Origin: Pagrus major | Lineage: Eukaryota > Chordata > Actinopteri > Spariformes > Sparidae | Assembly: GCF_040436345.1 (NCBI RefSeq) | Contig: NC_133224.1 | Coordinates: forward strand, 11,896,741 to 11,960,740 | Length of the DNA stretch: 64,000 nucleotides | Direction of reading: 5' to 3' | Shown here: piece after piece, positions 35,374 to 42,900 of the stretch | How positions within the stretch are numbered: the stretch's first letter is position 1 | Layout of the letters: each line of letters starts with the position of its first letter | Position numbers and translations under genes: made by a program | Notes under the pieces: model-generated | What the model was told of the DNA's origin: nothing | Seen by the model: only the letters and a program-made list of their open reading frames with translations | Databases searched by the model: none

Positions 35374-37302
35374 AGAATCTTTTTGATATGTTTTTGAACT
35401 ATATAGGTTATAGTCCATTTTTCCTCGCTCTGTGGTTGGATTAGGTGGCGAGTGGATCCTTGGTCATCATGCTCAGCCAGCTGTGGGGGTGGCTCCCAGA
35501 CCAGGAGTGTCCGCTGCACGAAGGGTCCTGAGGGCAGATCAAGAGAGGTGGGGAGCCAGCACTGCCTCGGCACAGGGAGGAGACCCTCACAGACCAGGCA
35601 GTGCAACCAGCTGCCCTGTGCCAGATGGGCTGTTGCCCACTGGGGACCGGTGAGTCTACTTAGGTTGACCATATCCCTTCGTTTCTCAACTGCTGAATTA
35701 AATGTCAGGTTTGTTTTTGGTTTTTTTAGGGTTATTTCAGGGGGAAGCACCGAGCTGATACTTCCTTATCTATTTTGAGAGAAATTATTCCTGCAGTTAG
35801 GGAAGTCCTGTCACATCTTTGTCGATTGCATCATGAGAATTTCCCTCTTAGAAAATGATGTTGTCTCTAAAACTAATGAATAAAGTAGCCCCCACTTTAA
35901 AATATAAACTAAACCTTTATCATGAGGCATAATTTAGATTAAAAACTGAACTTGTTTGTAGTAAATAATAATAATAGTTGATGAACTCTCCTCTTTTAGT
36001 GTCACGGTCAATGTGTGGGTCCCAGTGTAGCCACGCAGCACCGCCATGTTTACTGCCAAGACACGAATGCCACCAAAGTCTCTCATAAGATGTGCAGTGG
36101 ACTCCAGAGGTAAATATGGATAACACAATATGTGTATATTGTATATCAACAATTGTTATACAATGCCAACTTTTAGACCCTTTTCTTCATTATTGTGATG
36201 TAGGCCCAGCTCTGTGAAGAACTGCTCCACAGAGGCCTGCGCCCTTCACTGGCATGTAGGGGCATGGACGCAGTGCACCGCCACCTGCGGACGCCATGGT
36301 TTCCAGTCACGCCATGTGACCTGCGCGCACCGTCGGACCGGAAAGGCCGCACGGGAGCATCATTGCATGTGGAGGCCTCGCCCTCCCAGCTGGCAGCGAT
36401 GCAATATTTTGACCTGTGGCAGAGGTGAGAAAAAGCAGATGTAATGGGGAAATGGAGACAAGTGATGTTGTAACTGTAGTTGTGGAAAGTGTTGCGTAGT
36501 GACACAACATGATGGTTTAGGATAGTTTAACTGCACTATGTATGTTGATGAAGCTGTTTATGTAAATGTATGTAAAAAGGCATATTTTAGCAACACGATG
36601 TAATGTCCCACTGCCTCTCCTTTCATTTTTCCCTCAACCAGCATCATTACCTGCTTTCTTTATCAGCAGTAAGTTTTTTATAAAGTCAGTCAGAAAACAC
36701 CCATGAAAATACCCATGATTCCATTGTCATTTCAGCAGGTGAGCTGTGTGTGGAGAATGCTATGCTATCAATTATGTACGACATCACGACAGTAGATGAG
36801 GGAGCGACGGCAGATTGTCCACAAAAATAAAAAGTATAAAACTGGGTCGCCAGATATGCTCGGGTGGCCGTTGATATACCTGGGAAGACCGTCCAAGTAA
36901 AAGATGTGTGTGGGAAACACTTCATATATTATGTCGCTGTTACTGAATTGAGTTATAGTGGGGGAAATGATTTTATTTTGCCGGGGACCCCCTGGAACCG
37001 CCTCAAGGATCCCTGGGGATTTCCAAAGATTTCCCAATCCATTATCTTATTGTGCTGGCTGGCTGGAATACCTGCTTAAAGATAATCCCCCAAAATGTTT
37101 AAAAGAAAACCCTTTTGCTGCTCTATCTTGGGGAATGACGTGGTTAGGCTTAAAGTGAGTATGTGTAGTAAATTGTAACCTCTGTATTGCAGCAGGAGAG
37201 TGTCAAGACAGCACGAGGTACTGTGAGAAGGTTCGACAGCTGGAGCTCTGTCCGCTGCCCCAGTTCAAGAGCCGCTGCTGTCATTCTTGCCGAAACACCT
37301 GA
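4973..37302 (+). CDS. adamtsl1: ADAMTS-like protein 1 (punctin-1), 25 coding exons
   Basis: Secreted, non-catalytic ADAMTS-family glycoprotein of the extracellular matrix. Coding exons: 4973-5005, 8456-8583, 13831-13876, 14164-14400, 14668-14794, 15917-15991, 16872-17029, 21437-21548, 21658-21796, 21908-21958, 22055-22259, 23836-23983, 24087-24171, 27156-27460, 29310-29439, 31521-31731, 31824-32003, 32114-32267, 32390-33395, 33524-33651, 35123-35243, 35445-35649, 36000-36109, 36204-36424, 37196-37302. They sum to 4422 nt (1473 residues) with matching phases at every junction and GT-AG introns. Exon 2 reads [12 protein letters not shown] then [17 protein letters not shown], closer to recalled ADAMTSL1 than ADAMTSL3. 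No metalloprotease domain or HExxH motif is present. Order: signal peptide, TSR1, Cys-rich/spacer, eight TSRs, two Ig domains, a half TSR, three TSRs, PLAC. Mammalian ADAMTSL1 is recalled as about 1760 residues with four Ig domains, so this gene is shorter. Confidence 0.93.
5794..5870. repeat. Fragment of GCTGCAACGATTA repeat
   Basis: It begins AGAGCTGCAACGATTAAT and contains TTAATCGCCAACTGTTTTGA. These are the two end regions of an abundant fish element, joined here with the interior deleted. A longer copy lies at 54950-55277. The hAT-type label is from memory of similar fish repeats. Confidence 0.65.
5898..6254. repeat. MITE family B copy 2
   Basis: TTAA occurs at both ends (5898-5901 and 6251-6254). 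The termini read AAGCTGCAATATG and GTATTGCCCCTT. The interior GGGGGCAGC and GCTGGTTAGCATGCTAACTTC blocks match the copy at 13262-13618 in the same orientation, and 3815-4178 in the opposite one. Confidence 0.8.
8456..8583 (+). CDS. adamtsl1: ADAMTSL1 exon 2, first half of TSR1
   Basis: After the acceptor TGTAG the exon reads [19 protein letters not shown] and continues into the TSR core CSRTCGGG. It carries a WxxW C-mannosylation motif (WDAW, WGSW) and a CSxxCGG O-fucosylation motif, both standard for thrombospondin type 1 repeats. It ends in phase 2 at CAA|gtaagg. Exon 3 completes the Lys codon. Confidence 0.93.
8600..8725. repeat. Interspersed repeat fragment (TGTAGTGAAATTTG type)
   Basis: The segment TTTTAATTGTCACATACAAT through CACTGTACAATGTAGTGAAA and GATTAGTGGGAAGCCA resembles a repeat that is very common in fish genomes. 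Its class cannot be settled by eye. It begins only about 15 bp after the exon 2 donor site. Confidence 0.6.
9046..9090. repeat. (GGA)n microsatellite
   Basis: About eleven GGA units lead into a G run (GGGGGGG). The tract is purine-only on the + strand. Confidence 0.9.
10501..10684. repeat. Facing (TG)15 and (CA)35 tracts
   Basis: (TG)15 occupies 10501-10530 and a CA tract occupies about 10611-10684, separated by roughly 80 bp of ordinary sequence. They are inverted relative to each other and could pair on one strand. Confidence 0.95.
13080..13205. repeat. Fragment of GTTAGCAT-rich fish repeat
   Basis: The stretch GATGGTGGCCATGTTGAACA followed by GTTAGCATTGTCATTGTG and CAGGTTAGCATGGTAACATT resembles the 3' part of the longer repeat copies near 27528-28370 and 56880-57560. 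It lies immediately upstream of the MITE at 13262. Confidence 0.6.
13262..13618. repeat. MITE family B copy 3
   Basis: TTAA flanks both ends (13262-13265 and 13615-13618). The termini are AGGTGCAATGTGTAA and TACATATTGCACCT, near-perfect inverted repeats. It is 357 bp long with no coding capacity. It is the best-preserved copy of this family in the window. Confidence 0.88.
13831..14400 (+). CDS. adamtsl1: ADAMTSL1 exons 3-4, end of TSR1 and cysteine-rich region
   Basis: Exon 3 (13831-13876, 46 nt) reads [15 protein letters not shown]. Exon 4 (14164-14400, 237 nt, phase 0) reads [14 protein letters not shown], then [13 protein letters not shown], then [18 protein letters not shown]. These are signature stretches of the ADAMTS/ADAMTSL cysteine-rich module. 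The intron between them is only 287 bp. Confidence 0.95.
14668..17029 (+). CDS. adamtsl1: ADAMTSL1 exons 5-7, cysteine-rich end and spacer
   Basis: Exons 14668-14794, 15917-15991 and 16872-17029. They encode [20 protein letters not shown], then [30 protein letters not shown] and ESKTLQG, followed by [10 protein letters not shown]. This is the ADAMTS spacer module, a cysteine-poor beta-sandwich. The NTT sequon (residues ENTTLD) is a potential N-glycosylation site. Intron 7, which follows, contains the LINE insertion. Confidence 0.94.
17090..17260. repeat. MITE family B copy 4, truncated
   Basis: It begins TTAAAGGTGCAATATGGAAG, continues through GAAGAAATGACAGTTTGACG and breaks off after TAGCATGCTAACCAGCTGG. 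The far terminus is missing. It lies 60 bp into ADAMTSL1 intron 7. Confidence 0.75.
17652..19667 (+). pseudogene. LINE ORF2 fragment: reverse transcriptase and C-terminal region
   Basis: The open frame runs without a stop from about 17652 to TAA at 19665-19667. It starts just before RT motif A ([11 protein letters not shown]). It contains [12 protein letters not shown] and the catalytic box FADD ([11 protein letters not shown]). The C-terminal part has a Cys/His cluster, [19 protein letters not shown], typical of L1-type ORF2 ends. The endonuclease domain and N-terminal RT are absent because of 5' truncation, so it cannot be an independent mobile protein. It is not a host gene. Confidence 0.92.
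19744..19915 (+). repeat. LINE 3' tail: T-run and poly(A)
   Basis: A long T-rich run near 19744-19790 lies in the LINE 3' UTR. A near-pure A tract from about 19886 to 19915 follows AATAAATAAAGAGTAT. The A tract abuts the downstream target duplication, as expected for target-primed reverse transcription. Confidence 0.9.
20395..20460. repeat. Start of a TTAAAGGTCACATATTGT repeat
   Basis: The sequence CTTAAAGGTCACATATTG with following AAAAAAGTGAGATTTCC resembles the 5' end of a common fish interspersed element. The other end was not located, so the boundaries are uncertain. Confidence 0.5.
20600..20627. repeat. (CA)14 microsatellite
   Basis: A pure CA tract of about 14 units in ADAMTSL1 intron 7. 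Confidence 0.95.
21437..21958 (+). CDS. adamtsl1: ADAMTSL1 exons 8-10, spacer end and TSR2
   Basis: Exons 21437-21548, 21658-21796 and 21908-21958. Readable stretches are [17 protein letters not shown], then [37 protein letters not shown] and [18 protein letters not shown]. The YCHYYPEN and [11 protein letters not shown] blocks are characteristic of the ADAMTSL1/3 pair. Confidence 0.95.
22055..24171 (+). CDS. adamtsl1: ADAMTSL1 exons 11-13, TSR3-TSR4 and linker
   Basis: Exon 11 (22055-22259) holds a whole TSR starting [16 protein letters not shown] and ends at EWSP. Exon 12 (23836-23983) continues as [20 protein letters not shown]. Exon 13 (24087-24171) is an acidic linker, [18 protein letters not shown]. 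The split of a TSR immediately before its first CSxxCG cysteine recurs in later exons. A MITE pair lies in the intron between exons 11 and 12. Confidence 0.94.
22718..22950. repeat. MITE family C (233 bp), AGGGTAACTCCACC termini
   Basis: TTAA occurs at both ends. The termini AGGGTAACTCCACCAATTTT and AAAATTGGTGGAGTTGCCCT are near-perfect inverted repeats. It is internally non-coding and lies in ADAMTSL1 intron 11. Confidence 0.9.
23046..23395. repeat. MITE family D copy 1
   Basis: TTAA occurs at 23046-23049 and 23392-23395. It shares the internal blocks ATGTGGCGGACCCTGCCACC, TAGCTTCAAACAGTGTTCTG and AAAACTACATAATGCCCCTT with the copies at 60031-60307 and 62855-63035. The left terminus is partly degraded. 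Confidence 0.85.
24172..27155 (+). other. ADAMTSL1 intron 13
   Basis: About 3 kb, no coding signal. It contains a short AAAAG repeat near 24740-24760, a fragment of MITE family D at 26641-26700, and an unusual homopolymer junction of about 19 T followed by about 10 G at 26694-26727. Confidence 0.7.
26641..26727. repeat. MITE family D fragment ending in T19/G10 homopolymers
   Basis: The fragment starts AAAGGTGCACCATGTAGTTT and reads AGAAGAGAAAGATCTTCATT, matching the 5' end of family D. It then runs straight into a T run and a G run. The remainder of the element is missing. Confidence 0.7.
27156..32267 (+). CDS. adamtsl1: ADAMTSL1 exons 14-18, TSR array (TSR5-TSR9)
   Basis: Exons 27156-27460, 29310-29439, 31521-31731, 31824-32003 and 32114-32267. 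TSR cores in order: [55 protein letters not shown]. Exon 14 carries an acidic Lys/Glu linker (a run of five GAG and further Glu codons) between two TSRs. The junctions are phase 1, 2, 0, 0 and 1 and all close. The order and linker sequences such as VACxxC-poor [18 protein letters not shown] agree with recalled ADAMTSL1. Confidence 0.93.
27528..28370 (-). repeat. GTTAGCATGCTAAC-type fish repeat, interrupted copy
   Basis: The two halves (27528-27760 and about 28085-28370) match, in opposite orientation, segments of the copy at 56880-57560. Examples are GCTAACATGCTAACA and TTTCATGGTAATCCATCC. About 320 bp of unrelated-looking sequence separates the halves. It lies just after ADAMTSL1 exon 14. 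Confidence 0.65.
29440..31520 (+). other. ADAMTSL1 intron 15
   Basis: About 2.1 kb with no supported gene, RNA gene or recognisable repeat. Open frames of up to 113 codons on either strand lack splice context and motifs. Confidence 0.65.
32390..33651 (+). CDS. adamtsl1: ADAMTSL1 exons 19-20, two Ig-like domains
   Basis: Exon 19 (32390-33395, 1006 nt) is unusually long and encodes Ig1, a low-complexity Ser/Glu-rich linker of about 200 residues, and the first half of Ig2. Ig1 shows [18 protein letters not shown] and the C-terminal cysteine motif [11 protein letters not shown]. Ig2 shows [20 protein letters not shown] with [11 protein letters not shown] in exon 20 (33524-33651). Exon 20 ends in phase 1. 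Recalled mammalian ADAMTSL1 continues with two more Ig domains, which are not visible downstream. Confidence 0.92.
33652..35122 (+). other. ADAMTSL1 intron 20
   Basis: About 1.5 kb. The next two Ig domains would be expected here if the gene matched recalled mammalian ADAMTSL1, but no cysteine/tryptophan Ig pattern or TSR start is visible in any frame. The only exon-like segment, 34489-34562, has an acceptor and a donor but breaks the frame and is not called. Confidence 0.65.
35123..36424 (+). CDS. adamtsl1: ADAMTSL1 exons 21-24, C-terminal TSRs
   Basis: Exons 35123-35243, 35445-35649, 36000-36109 and 36204-36424. Exon 21 must be read in phase 1 to give [20 protein letters not shown], the second half of a TSR without the W..CS..CG start. 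Exon 22 holds [16 protein letters not shown] and the start of the next repeat (WAVAHWGP). Exons 23-24 hold CHGQCVGP through a final [20 protein letters not shown]. The following intron is 201 bp between exons 21 and 22 and is mostly a GT repeat. Confidence 0.88.
35294..35372. repeat. (GT)39 microsatellite in a 201-bp intron
   Basis: The uninterrupted GT tract fills about 40 per cent of ADAMTSL1 intron 21, starting 50 bp after the 5' splice site and ending about 70 bp before the 3' splice site. Confidence 0.97.
36425..37192 (+). other. ADAMTSL1 intron 24
   Basis: About 770 bp with no coding signal. No repeat is clearly recognisable. Confidence 0.6.
37193..37302 (+). CDS. adamtsl1: ADAMTSL1 exon 25, PLAC domain and stop
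   Basis: The exon reads [19 protein letters not shown], then [11 protein letters not shown] and ends RNT-TGA (stop 37300-37302). The six-cysteine pattern is the PLAC (protease and lacunin) domain that ends many ADAMTS-like proteins. The acceptor is a tandem NAGNAG (cagcag): using the first AG starts the exon at 37193 and adds one codon, using the second starts it at 37196. Both keep the frame. Confidence 0.93.
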
Positions 37303-38224
37303 GGCCGGGACGCAAGTCGAGGGCCGTTAACAAGCTGGATAGGTCAGGGAAGATCCTCCGACAGCCAGCAGAGACTTGAAAGCTCTACGCCCCATCCTTA
37401 CACTCACACCTGTCTCCAGTGATCAGTCTTGGATGGGGATACCTGAGTGTGGAGGAACGTTTGTGGCTGTGATCAACTCTCCTTAAAGATATCAAGTGTG
37501 GGTTTGGGTTTGAAAGTTTTGAGAGGAGTTTCGTGTCTGTAAATGAAGGTTTCAGTTTTACTTCTTTTTTTCCTAAATCTGGAGTTCATTTCAACAGCTT
37601 TCCTAAATTATGTAAAAGCAGGATACAGGTAAGACTTGTTTCTGTTCTGAACAATAGAAACTTGTAGTCACTGCCTTGTTTCATAAAGGGGAACTCATAC
37701 AGAAACGTTTCACTGGTGAATAACAACCTCCACATTGATGATATCTAGTGTGGTTTCAGGGTGTGTGCATCACCATTTTCTATTTTAGCACCATCATGTC
37801 ATGTCCAAAACAGGGTGCATAATATCATGCAGCTTATTTTACAATACACAATAATGCAATTAATATACTAAATGATCGACGTTATACCCAGGGATTTCTG
37901 GGTAAACCCCCGACCTTTGATAACCACTGGATAGTTGTGTGTTTGCCTTTATTGCAATGGTCTCCAAAACAATGCTGATAAATAGTGTTGATGCTAAATA
38001 AGCTTTTATTAATGAGGTATGGATAAACTGAAATACAGCATAATGCTGTACATAAATGGGTTACATGACAAAAGGCCTAATATTTGATAAATGATACACA
38101 TTTGGTATCAGCCACCTGGGAAATAAATCATCATCTGTGCTGTCATTTTGGGTCATTTAGCACATGTTGACCGCAATGATTGGTCAAGTCATTTCAAGAG
38201 AAAATGAATCAGGATCGCAGGCGT

Positions 38225-38344
38225 TTAAAGGGGCAATATGTAGTTTTGGTGAAGAAATTCAAACTATTTAATATCAGTCAGTCAATGAAGATCTTTGTTT
38301 TCTGATTAAAATGTCTTCCCCAAAACTACATAGTGCACCTTTAA
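38225..38344. repeat. Short MITE of family D (120 bp) in the likely ADAMTSL1 3' UTR
   Basis: It starts TTAAAGGGGCAATATGTAGT and ends ACTACATAGTGCACCTTTAA. About 31 bp of each end pair as inverted repeats with a few mismatches, so the copy is close to a pure hairpin. Confidence 0.85.
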
Positions 38345-39337
38345 AGTGGATTCTTGGCTGAAGATGAAGATTTATCTTGCATGGGTTGCACTATGGAGGT
38401 GTATGACTGAAGCAAGTCAATTATTGAAATGAGACACTTATTTTGCACTCAACTCATCCAAGTCTTTGTTGAGAACATGGCTTGTGGAGTTTTTTTGTAA
38501 AGTTACATTGTTTATGTTTCGTGATTTTGGTATCTCTTAGAAAGATACTTGTTCAAATGTCCCTTTAACCACTTTGTGATGCTACAGCACGTTTAAACGT
38601 GAGGTGAGCACGATAGTTCCTCGCTGAGCTAATAAAGCTCAGTTCATCCTGTCCGCCAAAAATGTTTTTCTTTTTAATGTGACATTTTAGGATGACAACA
38701 GACTTTTCATTTGACAGTTCTTATGTAAATCTTCTTCCCTGGACAGATTACAGTGTTAAGCCAGACTCAGACCACTGGAGTTTTTCCCAAATTGTAGGGA
38801 AATGTGGTGTGTACTGACGTTCAGTCCAGACTATCTGGTATTTATAAGGGATTCACAGATTCTGTGTTTAAGGTGCAATGTGTAAGGTAGTTGATTAATG
38901 AGTCTCATTCCCAGGTCATCAAATACAGACGCATTAAGTCTATATTTGACGACCTGGAATTGAGACTCGCTTATTAAAACTCCTGTAGTGTGAGCCAGGC
39001 TTTAGTTGAACTTAAAATATGTAAGTATGACCTCTGTGTTATATTTGGATATTGGTTTAGATCATCATTACAATACAATATTCACATTTCTGTGCCAGAT
39101 AGACAGGGTTTGCACTTTTTGAGATTGTCCTAGGTTTCACAATACGTCATCATCAAGTGCAACATGCAGTATACGTACCTAAAGCAGGAGACTACTTGGC
39201 TTTTCATTAAGTTGTGATGATTTGATTTCATGAGAGGAAAACAATTAACATATTACTTATGCTCTTAAGTTATGTAGATATTTGTTTTGTCCTTTTAACT
39301 ATTTATTTTCATGTGTGTTCTTGTGCATAGTTTTGTA

Positions 39338-39343
39338 AATAAA
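39338..39343 (+). terminator. adamtsl1: Candidate poly(A) signal AATAAA, ADAMTSL1
   Basis: AATAAA is followed within 10 bp by GTGGTGGGTTTTT, a GU-rich downstream element. It lies about 2 kb after the stop codon. It is one of two candidates. Confidence 0.5.
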
Positions 39344-39469
39344 TACAGTGGTGGGTTTTTAAGTATTCATTTCCCTACAGGTTTATTTGGTTATTTGATG
39401 TGCATGCAATGGGGACCCTCTGCTGGTGACTTGATGTGTTGCTCTCTGCTCATGCCTGGTTAATCATTA

Positions 39470-39475
39470 AATAAA
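39470..39475 (+). terminator. adamtsl1: Candidate poly(A) signal AATAAA, ADAMTSL1 distal
   Basis: AATAAA within ATTAAATAAAATC is followed by TGTTTGTTGTGG. It lies about 440 bp upstream of the NLR start codon. If used, the gene ends just before the next gene's leader. Confidence 0.5.
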
Positions 39476-39915
39476 ATCAAATACATTCCTTTTATAATCT
39501 GTTTGTTGTGGTTTTCTCTTTTGTTATGATTTTTTTTTTTAAATCTAAATTTACTCATCAAAGTGCTCAAACTTGGTACAATTTCTGCCAAACCATTACA
39601 CTAATCCATGAATTTCAACTTGGACAGTATAAAAGATACTGTGATTCTGGTTCTCTAATGAAACAGACAACTGTGACTCAACCAGTCATCATTCAAGGGG
39701 AAGGCACTTCCTCTTTCTTTATTCACTGCCTGCTGTGCACACTTTCTGCTCAGCTCAGGACAGGCACACACAGGAGCCCTCCAAAATATGAGAGGAAATT
39801 CACTTTACGACATTGAGATACTACGATTCAAACTGGCACCAACAGCTGTTGTTATAAACAGCTGTTTATAACTGTACTTTATCTGATTTGTGCTGAGGAT
39901 TACTTCAGACCAGTT

Positions 39916-42900
39916 ATGGTGGAAAAGGACTGTTGTAATTCTTGTTTGACAGCAATCAGGGTGCTGCGAGCTTCCCTCGTGGACGAGCTGGAAGGGAGGA
40001 TCGACTCTCTGCTGGAAATCTTAGTAAGTCGGGACCTGTTCACTCGGGATGACCGCGAGGAGGTGTTGTGTCAGCTGGGGCCCCGGGCAAGAGTAAGGAA
40101 AGTGTTGGATATCTTGGAGTGTAAAGGCGAGGAAGCAGCTCAGACTTTTCTTTCAGTCAGCCATCAACAAGAAGCACAGACGCATTTTGGGGGAGGTGGA
40201 GGTGGTGATGAAGATCAGCGTCAGTCCAAAGGTATGCAATCCAAACCACAAAGATGTCGTAAAGATATTTGGAATGACGATGTGAGTTAAACACTTGAAA
40301 TGACATGAAGCTAATTGTAATAATTGAACTAATCTTATCTTTTGCAGAGTATAACAAAGTCAAACAAAAGCACAGGGACGTCCTCCGGCGCCGGAGTGAA
40401 AGCATGCTCTTCTACAACACTCGACACGGAGAGAAAATCCTTTTTTCCGAACATTATGTCAATCTGTTGTTGGTCGACGGACACCAGGCCCTGGAGGTAA
40501 AAAGACACGAGATTCTGACATTTGGACAAAACCGACTGTCTTTTCAGCAGAAGTCGGTGGTCCACAGGAAAATTGCACCAGCTGAACTCTTTTCAAGCAC
40601 AAGTGGAAACCGTCCAGTCAAGAAAGTTCTGGTGACAGGGGTGGCCGGTATCGGCAAAACCATCCTGGTGCAGAAGATGCTGTTCGATTTCGGGGGAAAC
40701 CGGGACAATCTTGCATTTGACTTCATCATCCACATGACCTTCAGGGACTTGAATCTGATCGACAAGCCTACAAACCTCCGGGAGCTGGTCTTGCGTAAAA
40801 ACAGGCACCTGGCTAAGGAGCTGGACAATATTTTAGCGAATGACGACAAACTTCTGATCATCTTGGACGGCTTCGACGAGTTCAGACACTACAGGAGCTG
40901 CGACGTAGACGTATTCGTGTCTGAGCCGGATGAAGACGCAGAGGTGGTGGAGGTCTTTGGGAGTCTGATGCAGGGTGAACTGCTGCCCAACGCTTCTGTC
41001 ATGCTCACGAGTCGGCCTGCGGCTATCAACCACATCCCAGTTGGCTGCATCGACCGCTTCGTGCTCATCGCTGGCTTCTCCTTGACTGAAGTTCAAGACT
41101 TCTTCTTACGCTACTTCCAAGACAGAGCCCTCGCTGGGCGCATGTTCACTGTCGTATCAGAGAATGAATTAATGCTGACACTCTGCTACATACCTGCATT
41201 CTGCTACATTGTGTGCTGCATCCTGAAGGAAAGCAAAGACCTCTGTGGAGAGAGCCCCAAGACCATGACGGACATTTACGTGCAGTATCTGGTGGCCTTG
41301 CTTCGCTCTCACACTCAAGCAAGAGCCGAAACGCTTCTTCAAGAGCAAAAAGCACCGGCTGTCCAGCAGCTGTCCGATGTTGTTCTGAAGCTGGGCCGAC
41401 TCGCCTTCCAGAAGCTGATGGAGCATCAAACACTGTTCTACAGCAGCGACCCAGATGTGGCAGCGTTAGAGGGATGCAGCCTCGTGAGCACCTTCCTCGA
41501 CAAGACAGTGGCACAAGAGCCCGGCTGCGTTGAAGAGGTCTACTCCTTTGCGCACCTTACTGTTCAAGAGTTCTTTGCTGCAGTTTATTGTGCAGTGACG
41601 GATCACCCTTTACCTGATGCACTTCAGCACAGCGCAAGTCCAGGGGAGGGGTCCAACTATGGACATTTGGACCTTTTCAACCGTTTCCTGTCTGGAATCC
41701 TTTCTGAGCGCAATGCTCATCTTCTATCGAGGCAGGTAGGGCTGCGTTGCCATGAAGAAAAAGTAGACACCTATCGCCAGAAGCTCATCAGAGAACTTAC
41801 AATGCTCTGTGAAAATGGGGCCCATATCTTAAACCACTTACACTGCCTGTTTGAGCAACAGGACCCCTCTTTGGCACTTGCTGTACAACCGGAGACACTG
41901 CGAGTTAATGTTAGCGATGAAACACTCTCCCAAATGGATTACAACACCATCAAATACTTCCTTAACCTCACAAAGGGCAAAATATCAGAGCTGGATCTGA
42001 CAGGGACAGGAGTAAGCTACGAGGCACTTAGAGATATTCAGCCCCTGCTGCTCAGATGTGAGAGTCTTTGGTGAGTTTTAGGTCAGATCAGGTTTATGTC
42101 ATGTCATTTTGCAAAGTATCTATCACATAGAGTTTTCTTTGCTCTATCTTTGGTTTGTAAGGTTATTTATCCTAACCTTTACAGTTCAATGTGGGTGTAA
42201 AGGCATATTGCTGTGCATGTAGCGTCACAGCACCATCAGGTTGAGGATGTGAGTAAGTTATGTGAGTCATGCTATAACTCCACTATTTCATTTTGAAGGC
42301 TCGGAGAAAACAACCTCGATATGGACGCAGTTCAGGTCATTGCTGATGTGCTGCAAGAGTCAGAAAGTATAGCCTACCTCGGGTAAGATTGTTTTTGTAC
42401 GTATCAAAAAAGATTACCACTACTAAGAAGATGTCAAAAGTACAATCACCAATCATTTGAGAGAATTCATTTCATACTTTCTGTTCCTCATTTTAGACTT
42501 GGATGGACAAACATTGGTGACAATGAACTACTGGCTCTTACTAATGCCATACGGATGAAACAAAAGCTTCAACAGCTGTGGTAAGAAACTTGTTATCGTG
42601 GTGTTTGAGTCACCTCATACATTATGAGGAAATGAAGGTCTTTCCATGCACAGTATCTGTCTGAATCACAGATCAAGTCACGGTGCAATATCTAAGAATT
42701 AGCAACAGAATGTGAAGAAACAACAGTGTTGACGTCAAAGATGTCTCTTAAACACCAACACTCCAACACTAGCCTTACCCTATGGATGAAACAAATTCTG
42801 TTCTGCAGGCACAAATTGGGGCACTAGAATCTGAATTTAAAAGATTTTAATAATTGAGCACCAAGTACAGCTCGGGGATAGATCCAGACCCCTCTATCAA

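Larger units (their letters stand above)
37303..39490 (+). other. adamtsl1: ADAMTSL1 3' UTR and downstream flank
   Basis: About 2.2 kb of non-coding sequence follows the stop codon. It contains a short MITE (38225-38344) and two canonical poly(A) signals (39338-39343 and 39470-39475) with GT-rich sequence after each. The real 3' end is inferred and could be nearer the stop. Confidence 0.6.

Noticed and set aside
35043-35750. 235-codon minus-strand frame
   Set aside because: It consists of a His/Thr repeat from the GT microsatellite and reverse reading of two ADAMTSL1 exons.
4973-37302. ADAMTSL3 rather than ADAMTSL1
   Set aside because: The exon 2 residues [12 protein letters not shown] and the linkers after TSR4-TSR6 match recalled ADAMTSL1 better. 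Certainty would need a phylogeny.
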